Source: Desulfobacteraceae bacterium
Lineage (GTDB): Bacteria > Desulfobacterota > Desulfobacteria > Desulfobacterales > JAABSP01
NCBI GenBank assembly: GCA_011390345.1
Contig: JAABSP010000042.1
Location: forward strand, 1 to 50,425
Reading direction: 5' to 3'
Length of the DNA: 50,425 nucleotides
Part shown: one piece after another, positions 17,335-25,056 of the stretch
Layout of the letters: each line of letters opens with the position of its first letter
Position numbering within the stretch: the first letter of the stretch is position 1
Notes under the pieces: model-generated
The model's input: the letters and a program-made list of their open reading frames with translations, nothing else
The model's database searches: none
What the model was told of the DNA's origin: nothing
Position numbers and translations under genes: made by a program

Positions 17335-17421
17335 CCGGATGTCGCTTTTGATTCTGATTGTCGATAGTTTACTGCGTTCGTTTCCAAAGGTTGCCGGCTT
17401 CTGCCCGCAGATTTTCGATTC

Positions 17422-17450
17422 TCTATAGCCTAAAAAGACTCCCGGGTCAA
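17422..17450 (-). promoter_or_regulatory. Sigma-70 type promoter of nikKMLQO
   Basis: Minus strand: TTGACC at 17450-17445, exactly 17 bases, TATAGA at 17427-17422. This predicts a start near 17415 and a leader of about 155 bases before nikK. No NikR-type GTGTTAC half-sites were found nearby. Confidence 0.6.
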
Positions 17451-17479
17451 TGCTCTTTTTGAAACGGTTCAGATGGCTC

Positions 17480-17508
17480 TTGACTCCCCGGCCTTAGATG
17501 GATAAACT
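17480..17508 (+). promoter_or_regulatory. Candidate promoter for the DUF1573 selenoprotein gene
   Basis: TTGACT, 17-base spacer, TAAACT, placing the start of transcription about 100 bases before the ATG at 17617. The -35 box is good and the -10 is moderate. It lies 30 bases from the divergent nikK promoter. Confidence 0.4.
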
Positions 17509-17616
17509 GCACATATGGCAAATGTCCATGCAGGTTAAGGTTAATTATCCGAAAAAGCCGTCTTTTTAAAGATGGCCGAAAAACTTTACCAGAGAATTGA
17601 AAAAGGAGTAGCAGGT

Positions 17617-18351
17617 ATGAAAAGAAAAATATGCGCTCTTGCGATGACGCTTTTCATCGCGCTTTTTGCATCGGCCGCATTCGGGGCAGCGGATGCGGAG
17701 GGTCAGGGGGCCCCCGATGCAGTGGTTCCCGATGCAGAGTTCCAGTTCCCTCCCACGGTGGAGGGGGATGAGGTGATCCATGATTTTGTGATCAAAAACA
17801 CCGGGACCGCACCGCTGGAGATTCAAAAAGTCCAGACCGGCTGAGGGTGTACAGCGGCCTCCTACACGAGGCAGATCCCCGCCGGCGGCGAGGGAACAGT
17901 CAAGCTCAAGGTCAATACCAATGGATTCGGCGGCAGAACCCTGAAAAAGTCTGCCACGGTTCATACCAATGATCCGAAGAACAGCAGGCTCACCCTGACC
18001 ATTATGGGTCAGGTGGAGAAGTTCGCCTCCATCTCCCAGACCCGGGTGCGGTTGAATGGCCCCGCGGGGCAGCCCGTGATCCAGAAGGTGACGATCTTTC
18101 CCGAAGAGAAGTATCCTTTCAAGATCACCGATGTGCAGATCAACAAGGAGGGGGATATCAAGATCCTGCTCGAAGAGACCGAGCAGGGGCAGAAGAAGGG
18201 ATATGTCCTGACCATCGAAAACCTCCGGCAGGAGAAGAGCCGGTATTTCGATACGGTGATTTTAAAGACCGACAGCAAGATGAAGCCGGAGATTCGGATC
18301 AGTGTTTACGGCAACATCTTTGAGCCGGTGGTGGAGCAGAAGGGCTCGTAA
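17617..18351 (+). CDS. DUF1573 periplasmic protein, probable selenoprotein (in-frame UGA = Sec76)
   Basis: Read through the TGA at 17842-17844 this is one 244-residue protein. Residues 1-22 are a signal peptide (MKRKICALAMTLFIALFASA, cleavage near AFGA). Then comes a DUF1573 Ig-like domain: EVIHDFVIKNTGTAPLEIQKV, then QTG-U-GCTAASY, then IPAGGEGTVKLKVNTNGF and TVHTNDPKNSRLTLTIMG. Family members usually read C-G-C-T at this place, so the TGA replaces exactly the first conserved Cys, giving U-G-C-T. The frame is open on both sides and the family continues without a gap to 18351. A short hairpin (GCCTC, loop CTACAC, GAGGC) lies 13-28 bases after the TGA, about where bacterial SECIS elements sit, although its loop does not show the usual early G. 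ATG at 17617 has AAAGGAG. A second beta domain follows to the end. Likely an envelope redox protein; a nonsense mutation is the alternative. Confidence 0.8.
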
Positions 18352-18418
18352 AGCACTTGTAAGGCAAAAGCTTTTTTCGGGAAGGTCTGTTTTTCCGAAA
18401 TATTTAAAAAAACATTTT

Positions 18419-18469
18419 CCGGCGCGCGTAAAGCCCTTTTTTCGGGCTCTCCCGCGCGCCGGTTTTTTT
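18419..18469 (+). terminator. Strong rho-independent terminator
   Basis: CCGGCGCGCG ... CGCGCGCCGG, a perfect ten-pair GC stem enclosing a second small hairpin (AGCCC/GGGCT), followed by seven T. It ends the selenoprotein transcript and separates it from the HAD gene, whose ATG lies 15 bases further on. Confidence 0.85.
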
Positions 18470-18483
18470 ATGGAATATCTCCA

Positions 18484-19119
18484 ATGAACATGAATTCGAT
18501 CAGGGTTGTGATCTTCGACTGCGACGGGGTTCTATTCGATACTGTGCAGGCCAATAAATCCTATTACAATCGGGTGCTGGCCAGATTCAACAAGCCGGAG
18601 ATGACCGGGGAGCAGTTTGCCTATGTCCATATGCATACGGCAGACGAGTCCATTGCGCACCTCTTTCCGGACGAGAAGGAGTTCGAGGCCGCTCAGAAGT
18701 ACCGGAAGGAGATGGGATATGATCCCTTTATTCCGGAGATGATAATCGAGCCGGGGCTGATGGCGCTGATAAAGAGGCTGAAGCCTGAGTACAAGACGGC
18801 TGTGGCGACCAACCGGTCAGATACCATGCCCCGGGTGGTGGAGGCGTTTGAGCTGTCAGATGCTTTTGATCTGATTGTGACCGCGCGGGATGTAAAGCGG
18901 CCAAAGCCGCATCCGGAGCAGCTTTTTCGGGTGATGGAGCATTTCGGGGTTGGGCCCCATGAGGCGATCTATTTGGGGGATTCTTCGGTGGATGAGGCCG
19001 CGGCCAAGGGCGCAAATATCTGTTTTGTGGCCTATGATAACCGAGATCTTCAGGCCGATTTTCATATTACGCGGCTGGAACAGATGGTTGAGATTCTGGG
19101 GCTTTCTTCGGTTGATTGA
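18484..19119 (+). CDS. HAD-family phosphatase (phosphoglycolate phosphatase-like)
   Basis: 211 residues. HAD motifs: motif I FDCDGVLFDT (nucleophile Asp and general acid Asp), motif II VATNRS, motif III KPHPEQLF, motif IV YLGDSSVDEAAA. The helical cap between motif I and II fits subclass I (Gph/PGM-like). Substrate cannot be told. The start is weakly supported because no clear ribosome-binding site lies between the preceding terminator and the ATG at 18484; a second ATG three codons in is the alternative. The gene lies after a terminator, so it needs its own promoter or some read-through. Confidence 0.82.
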   Translation: MNMNSIRVVIFDCDGVLFDTVQANKSYYNRVLARFNKPEMTGEQFAYVHMHTADESIAHLFPDEKEFEAAQKYRKEMGYDPFIPEMIIEPGLMALIKRLKPEYKTAVATNRSDTMPRVVEAFELSDAFDLIVTARDVKRPKPHPEQLFRVMEHFGVGPHEAIYLGDSSVDEAAAKGANICFVAYDNRDLQADFHITRLEQMVEILGLSSVD

Positions 19120-19151
19120 AAGGACAAATGACTCAAAGGACATAAACGACA

Positions 19152-19271
19152 TAAAGGACCATGGACTGAGGTTCAGAAGAGGGAAATGACGTAAGGGATG
19201 ATGGGCTGGGTTTCAGGAGACGGAAATGATGAAAGGGGCGATGGGCTGAGTTCAGAACTCGGAAGAAGGCT
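19152..19271. repeat. Degenerate 40-bp tandem repeat, nearly three units
   Basis: Units start near 19152, 19192 and 19232 and share the pattern AAAGG...GATGGGCTGAG-TTCAG...GGAAATGA. The third unit overlaps the last codons of the pCL gene (stop at 19252-19254), so the array seems to have grown from the 3' end of that gene. It fills the space between two convergent genes. Confidence 0.6.
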
Positions 19272-20412
19272 TGAAAGAGATGTCCGTCGGGCGCTGGGCC
19301 GGGGGGAGGTTTTCCCGGAGCCATTGCCGGAGGGCTTTTTTGACTTCCGGTATGGGGGAGATGCCTTTTTGTAAGATGATCTCTGCTGAAACGCGGGGTT
19401 CCGGCTTCTGGCTGCCGGGCCAGACCGAGCAGCTTTCCACAAGAGGATGCCCACCGATCTTTTCTGCAACGGCTTCTGGGGAAACATTGATGCCCCCAAC
19501 CTGAATGCAGCAGTCCCGCCTTCCCAGAACCAGAAACCGATCCTCTGCCATCCAGTTGAGCCGGTCCTGAAGTGTGACCGGCTCTTCTTTTTTTGGGTCA
19601 TGAAGTGTTCGCAGCAGCTTTTCCTCTCCGGCCCTTTTCCAGTGGGGGAAAAGTTGGAACGGGGATTCGGGTTCGGTTCGATGGCCGATGCCGCCGGTTT
19701 CGGATGATCCGTAGATCTGGGTGAGTCTCTGAAGGTTTTGGGATTTCAACTGCTCGGGAAGCTCTTCGGGGCAGGGGGCCGTGGAGGTGACGCCGAAAAC
19801 CTCTTTGGGAAAGGGAATTCCTGAATCGACAAGATAGCGCCAGTAAAGGGGAAAGGAGACGATGAGATCGCCTGAAGCCAAACCGGAAAAACTTCTTCCC
19901 CGGAGATCCAGTACCGGGATCTTCATCTGAAGCGGCAGAAGGATTGTGAAGAGAAAGCCGTAGATGTGATGGCAGGGGAGGGTGCGGATGATCCGCCGGG
20001 TACGGGGAAAGAGGGTTTGGAGAAAATCGATCTCCTGGAGAAGTCCGGCCCATGAGTGGGCGCAGGGTTTGGGCTCTCCTGTGGTCCCCGATGTGGTGAA
20101 GGTGATGGCTTTGGAATTGCGCTTTCGGCCTTCTGCGACGATCTCAGCCCACTCTCCGATGCTCTTTGCCCGGAGAAGATAATCCTCGATGCCGGCCTCG
20201 TGGAGGTGGTACATCCGGTTTATGCCGGCGCAAAGTGTGAGCCGCTCGATGGAATCGGCTTCGAGACCGCCTTTGCCCACCGGAGTCTTTTCGTCCCATT
20301 CCCAGGGCGGCGGTAGTTCTTCGTTCCCCCCTCGGCCACCGTTCAGGAGGTGATGGGTTATGTCCGCAAGGGTCCGAAGGATAGCCGATGGGGGGAGTTC
20401 GATTTCTTCCAC
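19252..20412 (-). CDS. AMP-forming ligase, probable p-coumarate:CoA ligase for PYP
   Basis: 386 residues, an ANL-superfamily adenylating enzyme, shorter than the usual 500-550. Seen: ATP-binding loop FTTSGTTGEPKP, the HHIYGFLFT helix, YGSSETGGIG, the hinge GRRDCCIQVGGINVSPEAV, and a short C-terminal domain. It lies five bases downstream of the photoactive yellow protein gene on the same strand. In purple bacteria the PYP gene is followed by pcl, which activates p-coumarate as its CoA thioester before it is attached to the PYP Cys; this enzyme is placed and sized to do the same. Substrate is inferred from context, not from active-site residues. No tyrosine ammonia-lyase gene is in the window. 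The conserved C-terminal lysine was not located with certainty. Confidence 0.72.
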   Translation of the reverse strand: MEEIELPPSAILRTLADITHHLLNGGRGGNEELPPPWEWDEKTPVGKGGLEADSIERLTLCAGINRMYHLHEAGIEDYLLRAKSIGEWAEIVAEGRKRNSKAITFTTSGTTGEPKPCAHSWAGLLQEIDFLQTLFPRTRRIIRTLPCHHIYGFLFTILLPLQMKIPVLDLRGRSFSGLASGDLIVSFPLYWRYLVDSGIPFPKEVFGVTSTAPCPEELPEQLKSQNLQRLTQIYGSSETGGIGHRTEPESPFQLFPHWKRAGEEKLLRTLHDPKKEEPVTLQDRLNWMAEDRFLVLGRRDCCIQVGGINVSPEAVAEKIGGHPLVESCSVWPGSQKPEPRVSAEIILQKGISPIPEVKKALRQWLRENLPPAQRPTDISFKPSSEF

Positions 20413-20417
20413 AGATG

Positions 20418-20807
20418 TCAGAGCAGCCGTTTGACGATGATCCAGTAGCTGTCGCCCACCAAAGCCTTTTTCATGTGGACCTTCACCTTGGTGGCCTTCA
20501 TCTTGTAGTCGAAGACGTATTCGAACATGGTGTTGAGCTTTCCCTGCTTCACCCCCTCTTTGAAGACGCCGTAGAACTCGGGCCGCTTGGTGCAGGGCGC
20601 GATATCGTCGAAGAAGTTTCTCCCGATCACCTCTTCAGGCTTTCGGCCCGTGATGACGCCCTCGGTGGCGTTGTAGGAGAGGATCTTTCCCGAACCGTCG
20701 AGCTGGATCGCACCGAAGGGGAGTCCATCCAGGTTTTTCTGATCCATCTTTGCCAGCACGTTTTCGATGTCTTCTGCGCCAAAGGAGACGATGTTGAGAT
20801 TGTTCAT
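20418..20807 (-). CDS. pyp: Photoactive yellow protein
   Basis: 129 residues, against 125 in the Halorhodospira halophila protein, and alignable over its whole length by eye. It is a PAS-fold blue-light receptor carrying a p-coumaryl thioester. All chromophore-pocket residues are kept with a +3 offset: Tyr45 (Tyr42), Glu49 (Glu46), Thr53 (Thr50), Arg55 (Arg52) and the chromophore Cys72 (Cys69) in [12 protein letters not shown]. The end [20 protein letters not shown] is also typical. It has no fused output domain. GGGAGG precedes the ATG. It heads a two-gene unit with the ligase downstream. Very secure as a family call; its signalling partner is unknown. Confidence 0.96.
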   Translation of the reverse strand: MNNLNIVSFGAEDIENVLAKMDQKNLDGLPFGAIQLDGSGKILSYNATEGVITGRKPEEVIGRNFFDDIAPCTKRPEFYGVFKEGVKQGKLNTMFEYVFDYKMKATKVKVHMKKALVGDSYWIIVKRLL

Positions 20808-20836
20808 TTTTTCCTCCCGGTGTTGGGGTTCATTCC

Positions 20837-20864
20837 ACTATAATAGAATATGGAATATCCCAAA
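20837..20864 (-). promoter_or_regulatory. Candidate promoter of pyp
   Basis: Minus strand: TTTGGG, 16-base spacer, TATAGT, about 30 bases before the pyp start. The AT-rich tract between 20837 and 20860 stands out from its surroundings. The -35 match is weak. Confidence 0.3.
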
Positions 20865-20981
20865 AAGCGGGCTGGTGTCAAGCTGCAATCGTGAAGATCG
20901 GGGCTTGACAGTGCATCGGAGATAGCGTAGGAGTCACCCTTTGAATGAATCGAAGAATCGATAGACAAAAGGAGATTTGGA

Positions 20982-22232
20982 ATGAAAGATGTTGTAATCG
21001 TTTCGGCCTGCCGGACCGCCATCGGCGAGTTCGGCGGCACGTTGAAGGATTTGAATGCGGCAACTCTTGCCAGCATCACCATGAAAGAGGCGGTGCGCAG
21101 GGCCGGCATCGATTCCGGGATCATCGATGATATCCGGTACGGCTGCTGTCTGGAGCCATCGGACACCCTGAATGTCACCCGGGTGGGGGCCTTGCTTGCC
21201 GGGATTCCCGATTCGGTGACGGCCGCGACCATCAACCGGGTCTGCATCTCGGGTATGGAGGCCGTGATCTCGGGCATGGCCATGATTCAGGCAGGGATGG
21301 CCGATGTGATCCTCGCGGGCGGGGTGGAGCACATGTCGGGCGCGCCCTATGAGGTTCCGGGGGCAAGATGGGGATGCCGGCTGCAGGATGGGCTTTTCAA
21401 GGATGCGATGATCCATGCCCTTCACTGCGGCTCCCATGTGATTCCCCATCCCGAGGATGGGCCCGTGGACGAGACCCAGCCGCCCCTGAGCATGTTCGTG
21501 GGGAAGCCCTATATCATGGGCCACACTGCGGAGTTCATCGCGCAGTACATGGACATCAGCCGGGAGGAGATGGATGAGGTGGCGGTGCGGAGCAACAACG
21601 AGGCCGAGCGGGCTAACAATGACGGCTCTTTTGCCGAAGAGATCGTGCCGGTGGAGGTTCCCCGGCGGAAAAAGCCGGCCATCGTATTTGAAAAGGACGA
21701 GCATTTCCGGCCCGGCCTGACAATGGAGCAGCTTGCGAAGCTGCCGGCTGCCTTCGTGCCAAAGATCGGAAAGGTGACGGCCGGAAATGCCAGCGGCATC
21801 AATGACGGCTCCGCGGGAATGGTGATCATGTCGGCTGACAAGGCCAAGGAGCTGGGGTTGACGCCCATTGCCGCAATCCGGGCCACAAGCCGGGGCGCGT
21901 GCCATCCATCTATTATGGGGCTCTCTCCGGTGCCTGCGGTGCGGAATCTGACCGCGAACAGCGGCTATAAGGTCGGGGATTTCGAGCTGGTTGAGGTGAA
22001 CGAGGCCTTTGCCGCGCAGTATATCGGCTGCGAACGGGATCTGAGCCTGAAGCGGGAGATCACCAACATCAACGGCTCCGGGATCGGCCTGGGCCATCCG
22101 GTGGGAGCCACCGGCGCAAGGATCATGGTGACGCTGATGCACGCCCTGAAGAAGCGGAACAAAAGCCTGGGGATGGCCACCCTCTGCGGCGGCGGCGGGG
22201 TCTCCATGGCCTGCGTGATCGAGATGTTGTAA
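20982..22232 (+). CDS. Thiolase (acetyl-CoA acetyltransferase type)
   Basis: 416 residues, slightly longer than the usual 390-400. Catalyses thiolytic cleavage or Claisen condensation of acyl-CoA. Catalytic residues: nucleophilic Cys in NRVCISGMEA, His in GHPVGATGAR, and the second Cys in LCGGGG near the C-terminus; NEAFAAQ is also kept. GGAG lies before the ATG at 20982. It is a lone gene, with a terminator right after it, so the pathway (fatty-acid or amino-acid oxidation, or acetoacetyl-CoA formation) cannot be set from context. Confidence 0.93.
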   Translation: MKDVVIVSACRTAIGEFGGTLKDLNAATLASITMKEAVRRAGIDSGIIDDIRYGCCLEPSDTLNVTRVGALLAGIPDSVTAATINRVCISGMEAVISGMAMIQAGMADVILAGGVEHMSGAPYEVPGARWGCRLQDGLFKDAMIHALHCGSHVIPHPEDGPVDETQPPLSMFVGKPYIMGHTAEFIAQYMDISREEMDEVAVRSNNEAERANNDGSFAEEIVPVEVPRRKKPAIVFEKDEHFRPGLTMEQLAKLPAAFVPKIGKVTAGNASGINDGSAGMVIMSADKAKELGLTPIAAIRATSRGACHPSIMGLSPVPAVRNLTANSGYKVGDFELVEVNEAFAAQYIGCERDLSLKREITNINGSGIGLGHPVGATGARIMVTLMHALKKRNKSLGMATLCGGGGVSMACVIEML

Positions 22233-22239
22233 GCCTTTT

Positions 22240-22278
22240 GGGAGGGGCGGTCACTGTTGCTGTCCCTTCCGTTTTTTT
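22240..22278 (+). terminator. Terminator after the thiolase gene
   Basis: GGGAGGGGCGG, nine-base loop, CTGTCCCTTCC, then G and seven T. Eleven pairs including three G-T wobbles. It begins eight bases after the thiolase stop. Confidence 0.75.
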
Positions 22279-22393
22279 GGATTTACCCGCAAATCTCTTC
22301 CCAAATACATTCTTCCCCCTATTGCCATTCCTCCTCTGCTCGATATAGTTTTGATATTTAATTCATTTTTCTATATCCAGAAAAGGAGGCATT

Positions 22394-23758
22394 ATGGAGA
22401 CCGAAGCTCAAAACCTTGCCCTGCTGTCGGACCGATATGAATTTACGATGGCCGCAGCCTATTTCAAAAATAAGATGTTAGCGCCGGCAACCTTCAGCCT
22501 CTTTATCCGGGAGTATCCTGAAAATCGGGGCTATTTTGTCAGCGCAGGGCTGGAGCGGGTGCTTCATTTTCTGGAGGAATTTCATTTTAATCAAGAGGAT
22601 CTCGATTACCTGAACCAGGATGGGGATTTCTCCGATGATTTTCTGCACCATCTCAGTGGGATGCGCTTTACCGGAGATGTCCATGCCATACCGGAGGGCC
22701 GGCTCTTTTTCAAGGATGAGCCTGTGCTGGAGGTGACGGCTCCCATCATCGAGGGGCAACTGGTGGAGACCTTTGTGATCAACGCGATCAACCTTCAGGT
22801 GAGTCTGGCCACCAAGGCATCGCGGTGCGTGCAGGCTGCCCAGGGGCGGCGGCTGGTCGATTTCTCCCTGCGGAGGGCCCAAGGGACAGACGCGGGTCTG
22901 CAGTTGGGCCGCGCCAGTTTCATCGGCGGCTTTGCCGGAACCAGCAATCTGCTGGCTGGAAAGGTCTATGGGGTTCCCACATCGGGCACGATGGCGCACT
23001 CCTTTGTCACCAGTTTTTCCGAAGAGATCGATGCGTTTCATGCCTTTGCCGAGACCTTTCCCGACAACACGGTTCTTCTCATCGACACCTACGACACGAT
23101 TCAGGGCGCACACAAGGCTGTTGAGGTGGGAAAGAAGATGGCAGAGAAGGGGCATCAGCTTCGCGGGGTGCGGCTCGACAGCGGCGACATGGCCGAGTTG
23201 AGCAAGGATGTCCGGAAGATCTTCGATGATGCTGGGTTAAAGGATGTGAAGATCTTTGCCAGCGGCGGGTTTGACGAGTTCAAGATCACGGATGTGCTGG
23301 AAAGGGGAGCTGAAATCGACGCGTTCGGTGTGGGGACAAAGATGGGCGTCTCCGCGGATGCGCCTTATACGGATATCGCGTATAAGCTGGTCCAGTATGA
23401 GGATCGGCCGGTTCTGAAACTGAGCAGCGGGAAAAAGACTCTGGTTGCGCCCAAACAGGTCTTTCGGAAGCGGGAGAACGGGCGCCTCTCCGGAGACTGG
23501 ATCGCACTGAGAGAGGAGAAGATTGAAGGAGCCGATGCTCTGATGAAGCCGGTTATGCGGGAGGGGAAGCGTTTGGGGGATAAGGAAGAATTGGCGGAGA
23601 TCCGGGAGCGGTTATCAGACGAGATCAATCGGCTCGATGAGCGGTACCGGCGGCTGAAAGATCCGGCCGAATACCCCGTGGATCTGGGCCCTGAACTGGA
23701 AAAGCTCCAGAAAGAGGTGATCCACGAGGTGAAGGAGAAGGAGTTGGGGGAGAGCTGA
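22394..23758 (+). CDS. pncB: Nicotinate phosphoribosyltransferase
   Basis: 454 residues. Converts nicotinate and PRPP (with ATP) to nicotinate mononucleotide in NAD salvage. Seen: LLSDRYEFTMAAAYF at the start, DFSLRRAQGTDAGLQ, the catalytic-His segment PTSGTMAHSFVTSF, IDTYDTIQGAHKAV, GVRLDSGDMAELS and the phosphate-binding FASGGFDEFKI, GVGTKMG. ATG at 22394 has AAAAGGAGG at ideal spacing. A charged helical extension ends the protein. Convergent with the next operon, 20 bases apart with no clear terminator between. Confidence 0.93.
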   Translation: METEAQNLALLSDRYEFTMAAAYFKNKMLAPATFSLFIREYPENRGYFVSAGLERVLHFLEEFHFNQEDLDYLNQDGDFSDDFLHHLSGMRFTGDVHAIPEGRLFFKDEPVLEVTAPIIEGQLVETFVINAINLQVSLATKASRCVQAAQGRRLVDFSLRRAQGTDAGLQLGRASFIGGFAGTSNLLAGKVYGVPTSGTMAHSFVTSFSEEIDAFHAFAETFPDNTVLLIDTYDTIQGAHKAVEVGKKMAEKGHQLRGVRLDSGDMAELSKDVRKIFDDAGLKDVKIFASGGFDEFKITDVLERGAEIDAFGVGTKMGVSADAPYTDIAYKLVQYEDRPVLKLSSGKKTLVAPKQVFRKRENGRLSGDWIALREEKIEGADALMKPVMREGKRLGDKEELAEIRERLSDEINRLDERYRRLKDPAEYPVDLGPELEKLQKEVIHEVKEKELGES

Positions 23759-23778
23759 ACTATAGTCTCCCAGCTCGT

Positions 23779-24336
23779 CTATAGTCCTGCGATTTCAAGG
23801 GCTGCAAATACCGTGAGGCCGATCATGATAACCCCCACAACGGCCTCGGGGATGGTGGCGTGGAACCATTCCGGCAGGGTCAGCTTTCCAAAGTCGCCCT
23901 TTTGCAGGATCTTGTCCTTGATCTTCGGGTAGATCCGGGCATAGACCATGCCGCCGACGATCATCCCGGTGATGCCGCCTGCAAGCGCGTCCAATGATCC
24001 TTGGCCCACCGCACCGGTGGTGGTTCCGGGGCAGTAGCCCAGAATTGCCATGCCAGCGCCGAAGATGAGCCCGCCGATGCCGGTCGCGCCCCATGAGCCG
24101 GGCTTGATCTTGAGTTCCACAATGCCAATTGCCCGCAGGGAATAGACCCCGATCATCCCGGTGAGAATTGCGGTGAGCATCACCTTCATCACCGTGAAAT
24201 CCATCAGCAGCAACTGGCCAACAATGGCTTCGTATCTGGTCACCTGCCCCTTCTGCAGAAAGAAGCCGAAGAGGATTCCGATGAAAAGACCGATGATGAG
24301 CTGTGCCGGTCTGTTTTCGTGCAGTTTATCAAGCAT
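23779..24336 (-). CDS. YeeE/YedE-family membrane transporter, half-size
   Basis: 185 residues, about half a full YeeE. Helices with the family Cys signature GYCPGTTTGAVGQGS, GGLIFGAGMAILGY and a C-terminal helix. Full-length relatives import thiosulfate (TsuA/YeeE), and half-size pairs are common next to rhodaneses. It follows the other half-size gene by 38 bases and probably pairs with it in one membrane channel. Cargo is inferred to be a reduced sulfur species; selenium transport is an alternative for this family. Confidence 0.83.
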   Translation of the reverse strand: MLDKLHENRPAQLIIGLFIGILFGFFLQKGQVTRYEAIVGQLLLMDFTVMKVMLTAILTGMIGVYSLRAIGIVELKIKPGSWGATGIGGLIFGAGMAILGYCPGTTTGAVGQGSLDALAGGITGMIVGGMVYARIYPKIKDKILQKGDFGKLTLPEWFHATIPEAVVGVIMIGLTVFAALEIAGL

Positions 24337-24374
24337 TTCTCTCTCCTGAATCCTTTTTCAGTCTGTAGCCTTTT

Positions 24375-25046
24375 CTATAAAGCCGAGACCGCATAGAGAA
24401 TATAGGCGGTGATCACTCCGCCGATAAAGAAGGCAAAAAGCGCCATCCAACTGCTGACGGCAAGCTGGAGGGTTCCGGTGATCCCATGTCCGCTGGTGCA
24501 TCCCCGGGCCCATCTCGCTCCGATGATCAGTACCATGCCGCCGATGAAGGCGACTATGATCCGGATCAGCACATTGTCTCCGAACATCTCGTTCCAGAGG
24601 GGCGGAATCGCGGTCAGTTGAAAGTCGCCGGAGAGCCGTGCCGACAGAAAGGCGCCGATGATGATGCCGAAGACGAGCATCCATCCGGTATTGATCTTAG
24701 GAGTTTTCTCCTGATAATACTCGATCTCATAAACCTTTTCTCCCTTGACGGCCTTTTCCACCATTCCGCTGGTTTTGGCATAGGAGCTGGAAGCTCCGAG
24801 CCCCTTGCCTATGAGCAGAAACGCGAGCCAGCTCAGCGCGCCGATGGCGATCCCGGTGGTGTAAGGGGACCAGCGCTTTCGGGTCAGGAGATTGCCTTCG
24901 GTCTCGACCGGTCCCATGGACTTATAGATCGCGGCCGCCTCTCCGTCTTGGGCCCAAGAGGGCCTGAGTCCGCCACCGATCAACAGCAGTGCCCCGGCCA
25001 GCAGAAGAACCGTCATGAAACGAAAACCATATGATTTTACCCGCAT
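24375..25046 (-). CDS. YeeE/YedE-family membrane transporter, half-size, with N-terminal extension
   Basis: 223 residues from the ATG at 25046, which has AAGGAGG; a longer frame upstream lacks a ribosome-binding site. Residues 1-34 look like a signal sequence or first membrane helix, followed by a soluble stretch of about 35 residues and then YeeE helices. The signature GCTSGHGITGTLQ, with its conserved Cys, is the typical YeeE/YedE motif. It starts ten bases after the stop of the MBL/rhodanese gene, so the three genes form an operon. Confidence 0.83.
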   Translation of the reverse strand: MRVKSYGFRFMTVLLLAGALLLIGGGLRPSWAQDGEAAAIYKSMGPVETEGNLLTRKRWSPYTTGIAIGALSWLAFLLIGKGLGASSSYAKTSGMVEKAVKGEKVYEIEYYQEKTPKINTGWMLVFGIIIGAFLSARLSGDFQLTAIPPLWNEMFGDNVLIRIIVAFIGGMVLIIGARWARGCTSGHGITGTLQLAVSSWMALFAFFIGGVITAYILYAVSAL

Positions 25047-25056
25047 AAATTCCTCC

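Noticed and set aside
17260-17450. Cobalamin or NiCo riboswitch ahead of nikK
   Set aside because: No B12-box-like sequence and no conserved NiCo core could be found by eye; only a generic terminator-like hairpin is supported.
17842-17844. Interpretation of the TGA as the end of a 75-residue protein with a second gene starting at 18004
   Set aside because: The sequence between 17845 and 18003 in the same frame is good DUF1573 sequence, which a second start at 18004 would leave out; no ribosome-binding site lies before 18004.
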